Origin: Plotosus lineatus
Lineage: Eukaryota; Chordata; Actinopteri; Siluriformes; Plotosidae
Direction: 5' to 3'
DNA length: 64,000 nucleotides
Assembly (NCBI GenBank): GCA_024760905.1
Contig: CM045729.1
Span: 248,001-312,000, forward strand
Positions 44,820-56,149 of the stretch are shown piece by piece. Both the position numbers and the translations under genes were made by a program. The notes under the pieces were generated by a model. It had not been told where the DNA came from and did not search any database. It was given only the letters and a program-made list of their open reading frames with translations. The stretch's first letter is position 1, and the number at the start of each line of letters is the position of its first letter.

Positions 44820-47800
44820 CATCAATACCCGGATTTAAAATACACACAAAACCTTTACCAGCACCAGCTCCATATAAAATCCTTCACTGTAAGTCTCCAA
44901 CCCTTTTTGTTAACGGTGGTTTGTACAGCACTCTCCATGAAGTGTCCAATTCTGGTCTCAAACCAGGTGGACCCTCCATGGTGCGTCAGTCCAACCCTTT
45001 AGTTTTTCTTTATTTAATACTTTCACCATCAATCTGTACATTATTTCATCTAATGCGTTACATAACTATATAGGTCCTGACACACCATGTTCTAAAAACC
45101 AACCAAAGCAGTCCTTAAAATCCGGGGAGAGGCTGTCAACGGGAAAGGGGTCCGTCTCTCCAGGGGGTAAAACGCTGTTGGTTCGTGGGACGATGCTGGA
45201 GTGCTGGTCCTTCCAGAGCCTCAGCATGTTTTCTAGTCGTTTCACTGAAGAAACCACGACAGCGGCGTCTTCTAGCTGTGGACCACACAGGTCAAACACA
45301 TAACCCAGTGTGGTGATGTGTGCCGCCGCAAACTTCTCTACGACAGACGGCCCAGCAGTCTGTCACATGTTAAAACGAGTTCCACAGACAACAGGTTCCT
45401 TTAAAATCCAGAACCGTGAGCTGTGTGTCTGTGTTCTGTTCTATTTAAAAAGTCCCCAGATTTTAAAGAGGCTTTGGTAAAACTCTGGAAAAACTTTTAG
45501 GTCGTGTTTGCTAACGTCCATTAAAAAGAGAGTCTCGTAATCCCGGCTTCCAGTACCGGGCTAGAACTGTGCGCGCTGTGGGCCTTCAGACCAGTCTCTG
45601 GATGAATTGGAGCCTAAACGTTGCTCCTCTGCTGGCCAGAAGTATGAGACCGTGTCCCCCTTCCTCTTTGGGTAGACCCAATGCAGCTCGTCACAGAAAC
45701 AGCTGATGAGCTCTGCCTGGACTTTCGCGAAAAGGGTCCCGGGGGGGTCCACGCAGGAGAGACGGCGTCACAGCATGGAAGAAACCAGATTATTAATAAT
45801 TAAAACACAACCTTTAAAAAGGTATTTTCAGTAAAATCCATTTCCATTTCTTGAGCCTCCCTTGCACTTTCTCTACAACATTTTCCCAATTTTTATTTAC
45901 ATCATTTCGATTGCCAAGGTAGATTCCCAGGTACTTGATCCCACCTTTTTTCCAGGTGAGACCGCCCGGCAGTACGAGACCTCGCGGCTCGTCTCCCACC
46001 CACAGAGCTTCGCTTTTTCCCCCCAGTTAACGGCTGATGAAATTTCGCTAAAATCTTTAACAGTATTGGTTAAAAAAAATTAACATCTCTCTGGTTATTG
46101 ACAGCAATGATAAGATCATCCGCATATGCGGACAGTTTAAAAACCGAATCGCAGTCTGGGATTTTAAAACCAGAAAGACCTGTTCCGAGTCGATGCAAGA
46201 AAGGCTCAACCCTGCCTGATACCATTCTGCACTTTAAAAGGAGCGGTCAAACCACCGCTGATTTTTAATATACTCTCAATGTCTCCGTACAAGGTCCGAA
46301 TCCAAGCAATGAGACCTGGGCTGAACCCAAAACCCTCTAGTGTTTGACAAAGGTATGCGTGCTCAACCCAATCAAATGTCTTTTCTTGGTCCAGAGAAAT
46401 GAGACAAAGTTTCACTCCCAATGAATTGAAGCGGTCCAATACGTTCCGAATTAAAAAGCCAGTGCCTGTTATCAGCATGCCCAGTACATGGTAGGTGTAG
46501 TCTACATGAATGACCTGCTCCATCACCTTGCTCATCCTGTTCGCCAGAACTTTGGAAAGGACTTTATAGTTGGTACAGAGGAGGGACACTAGTCGCCAGT
46601 TATTTTATCTTTTGCAGGTCCCCTTTCTTTGGCAGGAGGGTGAGGACTGCTTTCCTGAAACTCAAGGTCAGCCGGCCTTTCAGCAGACCTGAGAATATCC
46701 AGCAGGTCCTCACCGAACCTATCCTCACCGAACACCACCCAGAAGGCTTTATAGAAGTCGGCTGGCAGGCCATCTATACCCGGGGCTTTTCACCAGTTTG
46801 AGGCTCTGCAGGGTCACCAACAATTCCTGTGGGTAAATGTCAGCCTCCAGATACCTGTTGGCATCTACTGATACCTTTGGCAGACCAGTGAGGAAAGTAT
46901 CCAACAATTTCAGTTTCTCAAAATATTCACATTGATACAATTCATTATAGAAACCTGCTGCGTATCTGCGAATGTCTGCAGTTTCCTGGATCAGCCGTCC
47001 GTCCTCGGAAGGCAGGCAGTGCATCAGCCTCCTCTGTCCGTTTTTCCTTTCCACTCCAAAGAAAAAGTGAGAGGGAGCATCCAATCAGAGCAACGTTTTG
47101 AAACCTACTGCGTACCACAGCGCCCCTGGCAGGTACGCCTAGCAAATCAGCCAACATGCGTTTTTTTGGCTTTGAAGACTTCAAAATGTCTTCTTTCTCC
47201 TGTGGAGTCTGCCAGCTTTTGCAGCTCCACCATTTCTCTCTCCAAATCCTTAATGGATCTGACCAAGTTCCTGGAGACATTGTAAGTATACTGCAGGCAC
47301 AGAGATTTAATTTTGTATTTCCCGACATCCCACCACTGCTGCAAAAAACTAAAACCACTCTTTCTTTGTCTAAAACTTTCCAAAAAACATGAAAAGCTTT
47401 CCTAAAACCATGGTCAGATAGGAGTGCTGTGTTGAAGTGCCAGTACGCACTTCCACATCTGATGTTATTGATTAAAACACAGCACTCGACCAAAGAATGG
47501 TCTGAAAAACCCACCGGCCCAATCAAACAGTTCTTAAAAGCATTAGAATGGTGTTTAAAACAATAAAACCTGTCGAGCCTGGCCATGGACAGTAGTCCAT
47601 CCCTTGAGTGGAGCCAGGTGTACTGTCGGCTGTTGCCATAAAAGTTTCTCCACACGTCTAAAAGCTCATGTGTCTCAACAAGTTTCCTTAATGTCCTTTG
47701 CGAGGCAGTGTGTGGTTCGGGGTGATTCGGGTCTAAAAGATGACTTTCAGTACAATTAAAATCCCCCCCCCCCCCCCAATAATCAGGTACTCATCCCGAC

Positions 47801-48053
47801 CGCACCTCTGGAGCACATCATCCCAGGCGTTTAAAAACAGGAGTCTCTCTGTGCCCCCACCGCGCAACTGACTGTCGGGACCATTTTAATGGCATGCCGG
47901 CGAGTCAGCTTCTCCAGCCCCGAGGCAGCCGGCATTTTCTCGGTGTGCTGAGCACAAGAAGAAAAATAAACAAAACTGAGAAAAAAATAAAAGAAAATAG
48001 AAAAATACACAATGGAAAAAAGAAAAAGCACTCTCTGCAAACAAGCATGCGCC

Positions 48054-48114
<61 letters not shown>

Positions 48115-48200
48115 AGAAAAATACACAATGGAAAAGAGAAAAAGCACTCTGCAAACAAGCACGTTCCCGGCACACTCACACACACTCTCAGCATGCACCA
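44820..48200 (-). mobile_element. Tx1-clade LINE, copy a, ORF1 deleted
   Basis: Minus-strand pieces: a leader and a few ORF1 codons (MVPTVSCAVG near 47884), fused directly to the mid-endonuclease near 47855. The endonuclease C-terminus is at 46945-47655 (ARLDRFYCFKHHSNAFKN, GFSDHSLVECCVL). RT blocks are at 46206-46589 (YKVLSKVLANRMSKVMEQVI, LISLDQEKTFDWVEH) and 45814-45999 (WKKGGIKYLGIYLG). C-terminal scraps reach 45066. A poly-G run near 47765 shifts the frame. Clade by RT/endonuclease motif style. Confidence 0.82.
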
Positions 48201-48236
48201 AGCGAGAGAGAGAGAGAGAGAGAGTTAAGAGAGAGA

Positions 48237-48274
<38 letters not shown>

Positions 48275-48415
48275 GAGAGAGAGGAGAGTGTGTGAGAGAG
48301 AGAGAGAGAGAGAGAGTGTGTGTGGGTTAGAGAGAGAAAGAGAGAGTTAGGAGAGAGAGAGAGTTAAGAGTGTGTGTGTTAGAGAGAGAGTGAGAGAGAG
48401 TGTGTGAGTGTAAAG
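48058..48415. repeat. Compound (CA)n/(GA)n/(GT)n arrays in the Tx1 leader region
   Basis: (CA)n at 48058-48096 leads into (GA)n. A second block at 48203-48415 alternates GA and GT runs. It overlaps the 5' leader of the minus-strand Tx1 copy. Confidence 0.92.
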
Positions 48416-48728
48416 CTTGCCTGACACGAGTACGCATTTTAAATCCTCAATAGCACTCATTCATGCATAGCATAGCGGAATGAGTTTGTGTTCATTTCAC
48501 CGGTTAGTCAAACAGTTCGTGCCAGAGATGAATAAGCTCATCGCTTGCTCATTCGTACCATTGAGGGTGTTCCGCGATGTTCCACTCGATTCCTCACCAT
48601 TGCGGTATTTTTGCGAATTGTTTGTGCTGGGGTGCTCCAAGTTCCTCAATGGCCAGACAAGTTTGCTCCACATCACGCTAAAAAGGTGACCGCGCTTCCG
48701 TTTATGACACGCCTTGTCATGCCTCACA

Positions 48729-48739
<11 letters not shown>

Positions 48740-48776
<37 letters not shown>
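48740..48776. repeat. (TA)n microsatellite
   Basis: TA array at the left edge of hammerhead element copy 2; a second (TA)n at 49071-49109 lies at its right edge. Confidence 0.98.
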
Positions 48777-48780
<4 letters not shown>

Positions 48781-48830
48781 CAAACAAAAATAAAAGGACA
48801 GGACAAAGACTTTCTATTGAAACTCCATTT

Positions 48831-48885
48831 ATCACTACAGATCTGTTTCGAGGGGTGGTGAAACCATCCTCTCTCTTCAGGTGAT
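48831..48885 (-). ncRNA. Candidate hammerhead ribozyme (copy 2, minus arm)
   Basis: Exact reverse complement of the motif at 48905-48959, with all core boxes intact. The corresponding left arm of copy 1 (near 29493-29537) has lost the 5' strand of stem II and is predicted to be dead. Confidence 0.68.
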
Positions 48886-48904
48886 TATAGAAGATTCTAC
48901 TATA

Positions 48905-48959
48905 ATCACCTGAAGAGAGAGGATGGTTTCACCACCCCTCGAAACAGATCTGTAGTGAT
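48905..48959 (+). ncRNA. Candidate hammerhead ribozyme (copy 2, plus arm)
   Basis: Stem I ATCAC/GTGAT is at 48905-48909 and 48955-48959. CTGAAGA is at 48910-48916 and GAAA at 48941-48944. Stem II GAG/CTC plus GG/CC lies between. A short stem III closes a GATC loop. Predicted cleavage is after A at 48954. The sequence is identical to copy 1. Confidence 0.72.
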
Positions 48960-49066
48960 AAATGGAGTTTCAATAGAAAGTCTTTGTCCTGTCCTTTTAT
49001 TTTTGTTTATTTGCTCTACCAAAAAGTATTGAGCACTCTCCTACGGAAGGATCTACTCAGAAAATC

Positions 49067-49110
<44 letters not shown>

Positions 49111-49114
<4 letters not shown>

Positions 49115-49455
49115 TTTTTTTGGGGGGGGAGCTGGATTCATCCGCCATTCATTCTTGTAGTCGTCAAGATGATGAACTCTAGAGATGCCGAGACAATGGC
49201 ATTAAATCAACAAAGTGTCTTTCTTGTAGGTACTGCTGCATTACTACTAATTGACGACTGACATTGATATATGTAAGCAGCTAGAATCCACACCTGATAC
49301 TTTCTTCTTCTACCTGGCATTCTGAATATGTAAATGTCATGCAACTGAACACCCTTCCCTTTAAGATACAGGGCAAGTCAATTGGACATTGCTGATTGGT
49401 TAACCGTTTGTGCGTGATGTTGCGGAATACAGTGGTTTGAGTGCTCACCCAAACT
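49111..49455. other. Unassigned sequence
   Basis: This lies between the (TA)n array and the truncated Tx1 copy b. I see no exon or element here. Confidence 0.5.
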
Positions 49456-50994
49456 TAAAGGTGAGGGAAACTGGTCGCCAGTTTTTGAGTTCTTGCAGAT
49501 CCCCCTTCTTTGGCAGCAGGGTGAGGACTGCTCTCCTGCAACTCAGTGGTCGCCGGCCTTTCAGCAGACTGTCCCTGAGAACAGCCAGCAGGTCCTCACC
49601 GATCACCACCCAGAAGGCTTTATAGAAGTCAACCGGCAGGCCGTCTATACCCGGGGCTTTCTCTGGTTTGAAGCTCTGCAGTGCTATCAACAATTCGTTC
49701 GGGGAGATGTCAGCCTCCAGATGCCGGTTGGCATTTGCTGACACCTGTGGCAGACCAGTGAGGAAAAATCCAACAAGTCCGGTTTCTCAGAGTATTCACA
49801 CTGATATAGTTCGTCATAGAACCCTGCTGCGTACCTGCGTATGTCTGCAGTGTCCTGGATTAGCCGTCCATCTCCAGAACGCAGACAATGTATCAGCCTC
49901 CTCTGCACATTTTTCCTTTCCAGCCCAAAGAAAAAGTGAGAGGGAGCATCCATCAGCGCATCATTTTGAAACCTACTGCGTACCACGGCGCCCCTGGTGG
50001 GTACAGCTAGCAAGTCAGTTAAAATGCGTTTTTTGGCTTTGAAGACTTCAAAATGTCTTCTTTCTCCTGTGGAGAAAGCGCCAGCGTTTGCAGCTCCACC
50101 ATTTCCCTCTCCAAATCCTTAATGGATCTGACCAAGTTCCTGGAGACATTGCGAGTATACTGCAGGCACAGAGATTTGATTTTGTTTTTCCCGACGTCCC
50201 ACCACTGCTGCAAAGAACTAAAACCACTCTTTCTTTGTCTAAAACTTTCCCCAAAAACATTAAAAGCTTTCTTAAAACCATGGTCAGATAAGAGTGCTGT
50301 GTTGAAATGCCAGTACACACTTCCACATCTGATGTTATTGATTAGAACACAGCACTCGACCAAAGAATGGTCCGAGAAACCCACTGGCAAAATCGAGCAG
50401 TTCTTAAAAACATTAAAATTGTGTTTAAAATAATAGAACCTGTCGAGCCTGGCCATGGACAGTAGTCCATCCCTTGAATGGAGCCAGGTGTACCGTCGGC
50501 TATTGCTATAAAAATTTCTCTAGATGTCTAAAAGTTCGTGCGTCTCGACCAGTGTTCTTAACGTCTTTTGCGAGGCAGTGTGTGGCTCAGGGTGGTTCCG
50601 ATCTAAAAGATGATTTTCGGTACAGTTAAAATCCCCCCCTATAAACAGGTACTCATCCTGACCACACCTCTGGATCACAACATCCAGGGTGCTTAAAAAC
50701 AGGAGTCTCTCTGTGCCTGCTGTTGGAGCGTAAACGTTTAAAAACAAAGCTTTGAATTTTTTCCAGCTGTGCTGCAACTTTTAAAATATGGCCCACCATC
50801 ACATCTTCAGTGTGTCCAGAAACCGGGTTAAAATCTTGGAATAATAAAACTCCAACTCCCCCACTATTGGCACTTTTGTGACAAAAAACACCTGTCCGTT
50901 CCATTCCCTCCTCCAGTCACCTTCGTTGTCTACGGTGCTGTGCGTCTCCTGAATAAAAACAACATTTAGTTTCTTTACATGAATCAAACTAAAA

Positions 50995-51300
50995 GGGGCA
51001 GTGGTGGTCTAGCGTTTTGGGCGCTGGATCACTGATCCAAAGTTTGGGGGTTCGAGTCCCACTCTCCACAAGGTTGTCACTGTCCCCCCCCCCCAGTGCG
51101 GCTAACTGGGTTATCAAAAGCGGGCCATGTCTCTCACTGTCTATGGTGTGAGGCATGTAAAAGAACCATTGCTGACTTTCGTAAAGAGTAGGCTGCAAAG
51201 TCGTCAGCGTGTTTCTGTCCCTTGCTAAAAAAAGGGTTGTGACAGGAAGGGCGTCCGACGTAATAACCTCTGCCAAATCAAATGTGCGAATCAGACTATA
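50995..51300 (+). mobile_element. tRNA-derived SINE nested in Tx1 copy b
   Basis: It carries the tRNA-like head GTGGTCTAGCG and GGTTCGAGTCCCACTC (near 51050), then the common body to GCCAAATCAAATGTGCGAAT. The last about 45 bp of the RTE-like tail are missing. The short duplication AAACTAAAA is at 50986-50994 and 51301-51309. Confidence 0.88.
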
Positions 51301-51629
51301 AAACTAAAAATCGAGGCTCTTTTTAAGTCCTGTCTCGCTGCGTTTATATTGAGCGTGGCGATTTTAAAAGTCTTCATGTTGAAAATAAAAGAGGGGAGAG
51401 ACTGAACCGTGAGAGGTAAAAACAGGTTGAGTAAAAAAGAAACAGATGAAAGAAAGAACATTAGTCCTCTTCAATGAGTTGTTTTTTACACTTTGAAACC
51501 AGTTTCCTCAATCAACAAATTTCCCATTCGGTGAAGCCTGGCTGTCCGGGCTTAAATGGAGACGGACAAAGTCGATAAATAGTCTGAGGTCCGTAAAAAA
51601 GTTTTCGGCTTTCATTCTAGCCCCTTTAT

Positions 51630-52789
51630 TGTCATGTCGTAATTTTTGTATTTTTTCCACTGTTTATGACTGTGTTCTCATCCACGCTCTCAGACAAGCC
51701 CTGGGACAGACAGGTTTCCCCTTTTGAGGCTTTTTTTTTTTTTTTTTTTACTTTGTTCGAAATGCTGTTTTCTGTGTTTGTGAACTTTCTTTTAACTACC
51801 GTTTTTAACTCGTCGACTATTAATTCTTCATCCTCCTCACCTAATTCCTCCAGAACTGACTCTGCCACCCTAACTGCTATCTGCCCCACTTTCCCTCTGT
51901 GTCCCCAACTCCATCTGATCCTTCCACACACCCATTACCCTGCACCTGCGAGTTATTTACCTGTGCGACTACCGTGGTGTCTGTGCTGGCCTGCACACTG
52001 TCCGTCTGCGTCTCCGTGCTATGAGAAACCATTTTTCTAGTCTCCAAAACGGTTGTTGTTGTTGCCTCGTGAAAATGGAAGGGCTTCCCAACAGTTTGTT
52101 TAACGGTTTCCCCAGCGCCGCCGCTGCCACCGCCACGGGCTCGGGCACAGCTAGTCCCGCTCCCTGCTCCGTCGGAGCGCGAGAGGCGGCAGCCGACTGC
52201 TTTGCTTCATCCCCCTCCGGACACGAGCAGATAAGATATCCTTCCATGCCGCACCTGAAACACTTCATGTTCCCCGACGTGACATGAATGATGTAGTCAA
52301 ACTTATCAACTTTAAATTTCAAAGCCAAGTTCAGCTCCTCGGGGTTTTTAAGAATCATCGTTTGCCGTCTGAAGGAAATGGCATTTCAGGTGCGGGGACT
52401 TACAATTTAAGGAGATCATTCGAATCGGTGACAAAATCTGGCCATATCGGGACAACTCCCGCTCCAGAACCTCATTACACACAAACGGTGGCACGTTTGA
52501 AATAGTAACGTGTTTTCGCGGGATTAACCAGCGAGAGAACGGGAGTGAAACTTCCCTGAAGCACAACCCTGCTCTCTACAACTTGGTTTACTTTCTCCAT
52601 GCTGTCCAAAAACATCACCACTGCACTGTTCATCCTGGATGCGGATCTCACGCTTTCAAACCCGACTAAATCCCCGACAGCCAGAACACAGTCCTCCACT
52701 GCGCAACTGACTGTCGGAACCATTTTAATGGCGTGCCGGTGAGTCAGCTTCTCCAGCCGGCCGACATTTTCCCGGTGTGCTGAGCACAA
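51630..52789 (-). pseudogene. Tx1-type ORF1 (nucleic-acid binding), broken
   Basis: Minus frames 52475-52789 (VGFESVRSASRMNSAVVMFL), 52348-52566 (RKHVTISNVPPFV), 51969-52358 and 51632-51931 form one degraded ORF1. A CCHC-type knuckle reads CFRCGMEGYLICSC, where the usual His is Tyr, so zinc binding is probably lost. A lysine run (near 51730) arises from a poly-T stretch. ORF1 proteins coat LINE RNA in the ribonucleoprotein. Confidence 0.7.
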
Positions 52790-52959
52790 GTGCTCACCTC
52801 CACCTGTGTCGCCACCACACTCACCACAGAAAAACTAAAGGGGAAAAGTAAACAAAACATAAAAGAGAAAATAGAAAAATGCGCTATGAAAAGAGAAAAA
52901 GGCACTCTCTGCACACACGCACGCTCCCAGCACACTCACACACACACTGAGAGAGAGGG

Positions 52960-53006
52960 GGGATGTATGTGTGTTAGAGAGAGAGAGGTGTGTTAGAGAG
53001 AGCGAA

Positions 53007-53038
<32 letters not shown>

Positions 53039-53378
53039 GGAGATAGGAGAAAGAGTGTGTGTGTTTTAGAGAGAGAGACTCTGTGTGTGTGTGTGTGTTA
53101 GAGAGTTAGAAAGGTGTGTGTGTGATAGAAAGGTGTGTGTGAGTGAGAGAGAGAGCGTGTGTGTGTACGCATTAGAAAGGAGTGTTTTTAGTGTGTGTTA
53201 GAGAGCGAGAGAGAGAGAGAGAGAGAGAGAGAGTGTGTGTGTGTGTGTGTGTTAGAGAGTGAGAGTAAGAAAGGAGTGTATGTGTGTGTGTGTGTGTGTG
53301 TTTGTGTGAGTGTGATAGAAAGAGGTGTGTGTGTGTGTGTGTGTGTGTGTTAGACAGTGAGAGTAAGAAAGGAGTGGT

Positions 53379-53430
<52 letters not shown>

Positions 53431-53435
53431 TTTAA
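52960..53435. repeat. Compound (GT)n/(GA)n array
   Basis: About 475 bp of alternating GT and GA runs with TGTGTGATAGAAAGG interruptions, upstream (5') of the Tx1 copy b leader. Related to 43675-44080 and 48203-48415. Confidence 0.92.
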
Positions 53436-53966
53436 AATCTGTCCTTACCGACACACCCATTACTGAAGCAGAGATCAACACACACATGTACAGGATTGAG
53501 TTTATGTCTCTAATAAATCGGCAAACAATCAGCTTCACCATAATTCAGTTTGGCGCGTGTGTGTGTGTGTGACAGAAAAGTGTATAACGCTGTAGACAGC
53601 ACTTTTTTTTTAGTTTCACTCAGCTTCCGTGCTCTGATCATATGACTGACCTCAGCCCGCCGTCCGCATGGTCCCTAAGCCCACCCAATACACGTCTCAG
53701 TATATACAGTACTGATATTAGCCATAAGAGACACTACGACACAGAAAATTTGTTTCCATATCGCGTGAATTGGAGTAAGAGACAGCTTGTACCCCAAACA
53801 CTACAGACTTGTCTGTATTTGTTATTTGGATGGAGATTACTGAGGATGGTAACACTTAGCAACCATAAAAGTAGTTGTGGATTCTCTTCTGAAATTGCCT
53901 TGTAGCTTAGAACTCAAGTCGCAATCACTAAACAGTTAAAAATTTCAACACAATAGACTTTACACC
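53436..53966. other. Unassigned sequence
   Basis: I see no supported exon or element. A candidate first exon of glb1 near 53670 was considered and rejected. Confidence 0.45.
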
Positions 53967-53977
53967 TACAACTAACA

Positions 53978-54336
53978 AGGGGCAGTGGTGGTCTAGTGGT
54001 ATAGGGCGCTGGATCGCTGATCCAAAGGTTGGGGTTTGAGTCCCACTCTCCACAAAGTTGTCACTGCCCACCCCCCCAGTGCGGCAAACAGGGTTATCAG
54101 AGGCGGGCCATGTCTCTCACTCTCTATGGTGAGAGGCATGTAAAAGAACCATTGCTGACTTTCGTAAAGAGTAGCTGCAAAGTCGTCAGCATGTTTCTGT
54201 CCCTTGCTAAAAAGGGTTGTGACAGGAAGGGCATCCGACGTAAAAACCTCTGCCAAATCAAATGTGCGAATCAAGATGATTCGCACTGGCAACTCCCAAG
54301 TAAAAGGGAAAAGCTGGAAGACAGACAGACAGACTT
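53978..54336 (+). mobile_element. tRNA-derived SINE, tail type A, 11-bp TSD
   Basis: Complete copy: head GTGGTCTAGTGGTATAGGGC, a B-box-like GGTTTGAGTCCCACTC, body with ACAGGAAGGGCATCCGACGT, an RTE-like tail (GAAAAGCTGGAAG) and a (GACA)n end. TACAACTAACA is duplicated at 53967-53977 and 54337-54347. Confidence 0.92.
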
Positions 54337-54511
54337 TACAACTAACATCCATATGAAAAAACAACTTAATGACTGTAAACAACCTGTATGATTGCTGTAT
54401 GCCACCGTGGCCAACAGGTACCAATTTCTGATTTTGGAAAAAAAAAAAAAAAAAAAAGCATGGTGAACATTCGCTTACTACATTGGGTGTTAATGTTCAT
54501 TCAACAGTTCA

Positions 54512-54750
54512 TTTTCAGTTACTGCTTACAGTAATCCTAATTAGGGTCGCCCATACCAGTCAACTCTGGGTGAGGACAGAGTACACCCTGGACAGCTCAC
54601 CAGGACATCGCAGGGCAGAAACACGCTGACAGCTTTGCAGCCTACTCTTGTCGAAAGTCAGCAATGGTTCTTTTACATGAACTTCACACCATAGACAGTG
54701 AGAGACATGGTCGACCTTTGATAAGCCAGTTAGATGCGTGGGGGGATGTG
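54512..54750 (-). mobile_element. tRNA-derived SINE, tail type B, head lost
   Basis: Minus-strand copy with the type B tail (CCTAATTAGGGTCGCCCATA near 54536) and common body (AGCAATGGTTCTTTTACATG). It breaks off near 54750, before the tRNA-like head. Confidence 0.8.
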
Positions 54751-54927
54751 ATGGAGATTAGTTTCATTTTGGATCCCTTTTGACTAAAATATAACCAAAA
54801 TATTAAGCCTACCTCTATATTTGAAAGCTACAGCACTTTGGTCCAGAAAGTGGGAAAAGTACAAAGATACGTATGTTAGACAATATATTCTCCAACCTGT
54901 CAACCTCCATGCCCATGTCTCTCATCT

Positions 54928-55424
54928 TGTTGGAATAATTGTACATATGAATTACCACAGCTCTAACCTGTTTTGTTACTCGATAAGTATAAATGTTGGA
55001 AACTGCTTGTTGAGGTATTTTGCAGAAACATCTCTATCTCCATGGGAGGCAGCCAAGTGGAAACACCCTTGAAGTTCTCACACAACAACAGGATGACTCC
55101 CTAACTCCAGCTGGATAGAGAGCTGAAATGAACATTCTAAACTAGACAAAGTAGATAAACATAGAACATTGATGAAGATCATGATGCTGATTCACATACA
55201 CCCCTCCCCTTTAGGAAATCAATATGACATGTGTAACTAGAAATCACCTTGATGGAATAAAAGAGGTTCTCAGTCAGGTTTCGAGCCAGAGCAGCTAGAA
55301 GACTTGTAATTGGCTGTCAATCTGACTGCTCTCCTCAGATGAGAATGAACTTGACTCTCTGTGTCTTCCTCATAATGAGTGTGTGCGTGTTTTTATGATG
55401 TCTGTGTTGATTTAGAACCCGACA
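54928..55424 (+). repeat. ERV-B 5' LTR (497 bp)
   Basis: It begins TGTTGGAATAATTGTACATA and ends AACCCGACA, matching the ERV-A LTR ends. AATAAAAGAGG near 55256 is shared with ERV-A and may serve as TATA or polyadenylation signal. It is about 70 bp longer than the ERV-A LTR and clearly diverged from it. Confidence 0.85.
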
Positions 55425-55430
55425 TTAACT

Positions 55431-55448
55431 TGGTCCTTCGAGCCGGAT
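55431..55448 (+). promoter_or_regulatory. Primer-binding site, tRNA-Tyr type
   Basis: TGGTCCTTCGAGCCGGAT lies six bases after the LTR end. It is complementary to the 3' end of animal tRNA-Tyr (acceptor strand TCGAAGGA plus CCA) over 17 or 18 positions, as I know that tRNA. Confidence 0.75.
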
Positions 55449-56149
55449 GCCAACATACCCGACGATTCCTGCTGACGTGGTGGACACCGGTGAAATCCTT
55501 GGCCAAGGCAACTCAAGAGTGAGTTGACATCAGACCTTATTTGGGACCGGGAGGATCGACCCATTTGCAGGGATCCAAGGGTTGACGGCAAGCCAAGGAG
55601 GAGACACGGGGTGAGTTAATTTCTTTTAAAAACAGAAGTGAATGAGCTCGGTAACAAAGGTTAAAAAGTAAAGAGACAGTTAAATTCCGTGGGAAAAAAA
55701 AAACAAATAAGTGAATGAGCTCGGTTTATTAGGGAAAGAAGGTTTACCCTGGGTATTCTAGACAATGGCAGGTAAATAAAAGCAACACGAGGTTGCAGAG
55801 AGACAGTTAAATTCCGCATAAAAAAATAAATAAAATAAATCAAAAACAAAATAAAAATATGAAAAAAAGGAACAGGGAGGGCGGACTCCCCTGTCTATAA
55901 ACTGAACGACCGTGGATGAATGAATGTGTGTGTGAATGGAGGCTGTAATCCATGATTAACCTCATCATATAAACAACTGTGGGATCAATACAACGAGTTT
56001 TTGTGGATGCAGACGCAAGAACCCTCCGCCTGAAAAGGTAGAAGCTTGAGGGTTACCACAGAAATAATTAATCGTTGTCCCATAGGAAAAGATAAACCAG
56101 TGTTTGGACACCCTAGATGGAACAAACCACTGGTCCAATTTGGGTTAAA

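Larger units (their letters stand above)
48782..49069 (+). mobile_element. Inverted-repeat element with hammerhead motifs, copy 2
   Basis: Two perfect 108-bp inverted arms (48782-48889 and 48901-49008) are separated by 11 nt (GAAGATTCTAC). A 61-bp unique tail (49009-49069) follows, and (TA)n lies outside. Both arms carry an identical hammerhead core on opposite strands. It is the same family as 29386-29660, in opposite orientation. The arms also contain AAAAGGACAGGACAAAGACT. No coding function is evident. Perfect identity of the arms suggests a recent origin or arm-to-arm conversion. Confidence 0.85.
49461..52960 (-). mobile_element. Tx1-clade LINE, copy b, 3' truncated, SINE inside
   Basis: Minus-strand order: leader (to about 52790), ORF1 (52789 to about 51630), endonuclease start (near 51375, KTFKIATLNINAARQDLKRA). 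A SINE interrupts at 50995-51300, then the endonuclease continues (LNVVFIQETHS, LNVYAPTAGTERLL, FIGGDFNCTE, ARLDRFYYFKHNFNVFKN). The RT start is at 49445-49744 (FKPEKAPGIDGLPVDFYKAF). The sequence ends abruptly inside the RT near 49461, so the 3' half is gone. Small frameshifts occur throughout. Confidence 0.85.

Noticed and set aside
45066..45752. Possible independent protein-coding gene on the minus strand
   Set aside because: The frames are short, and pieces such as FAKVQAELISCFCDELHW fit the C-terminal region of the Tx1 LINE.
47894..48295. Open frames rich in TH, RE and CV
   Set aside because: They are translations of (CA)n, (GA)n and (GT)n arrays and carry no domain.
53640..53700. Candidate glb1 exon 1 on the minus strand (ATGCGGACGGCGGGCTGAG near a GT)
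   Set aside because: The frame hits TGA after five codons and shows no signal peptide; there is no support beyond an ATG and a weak donor.
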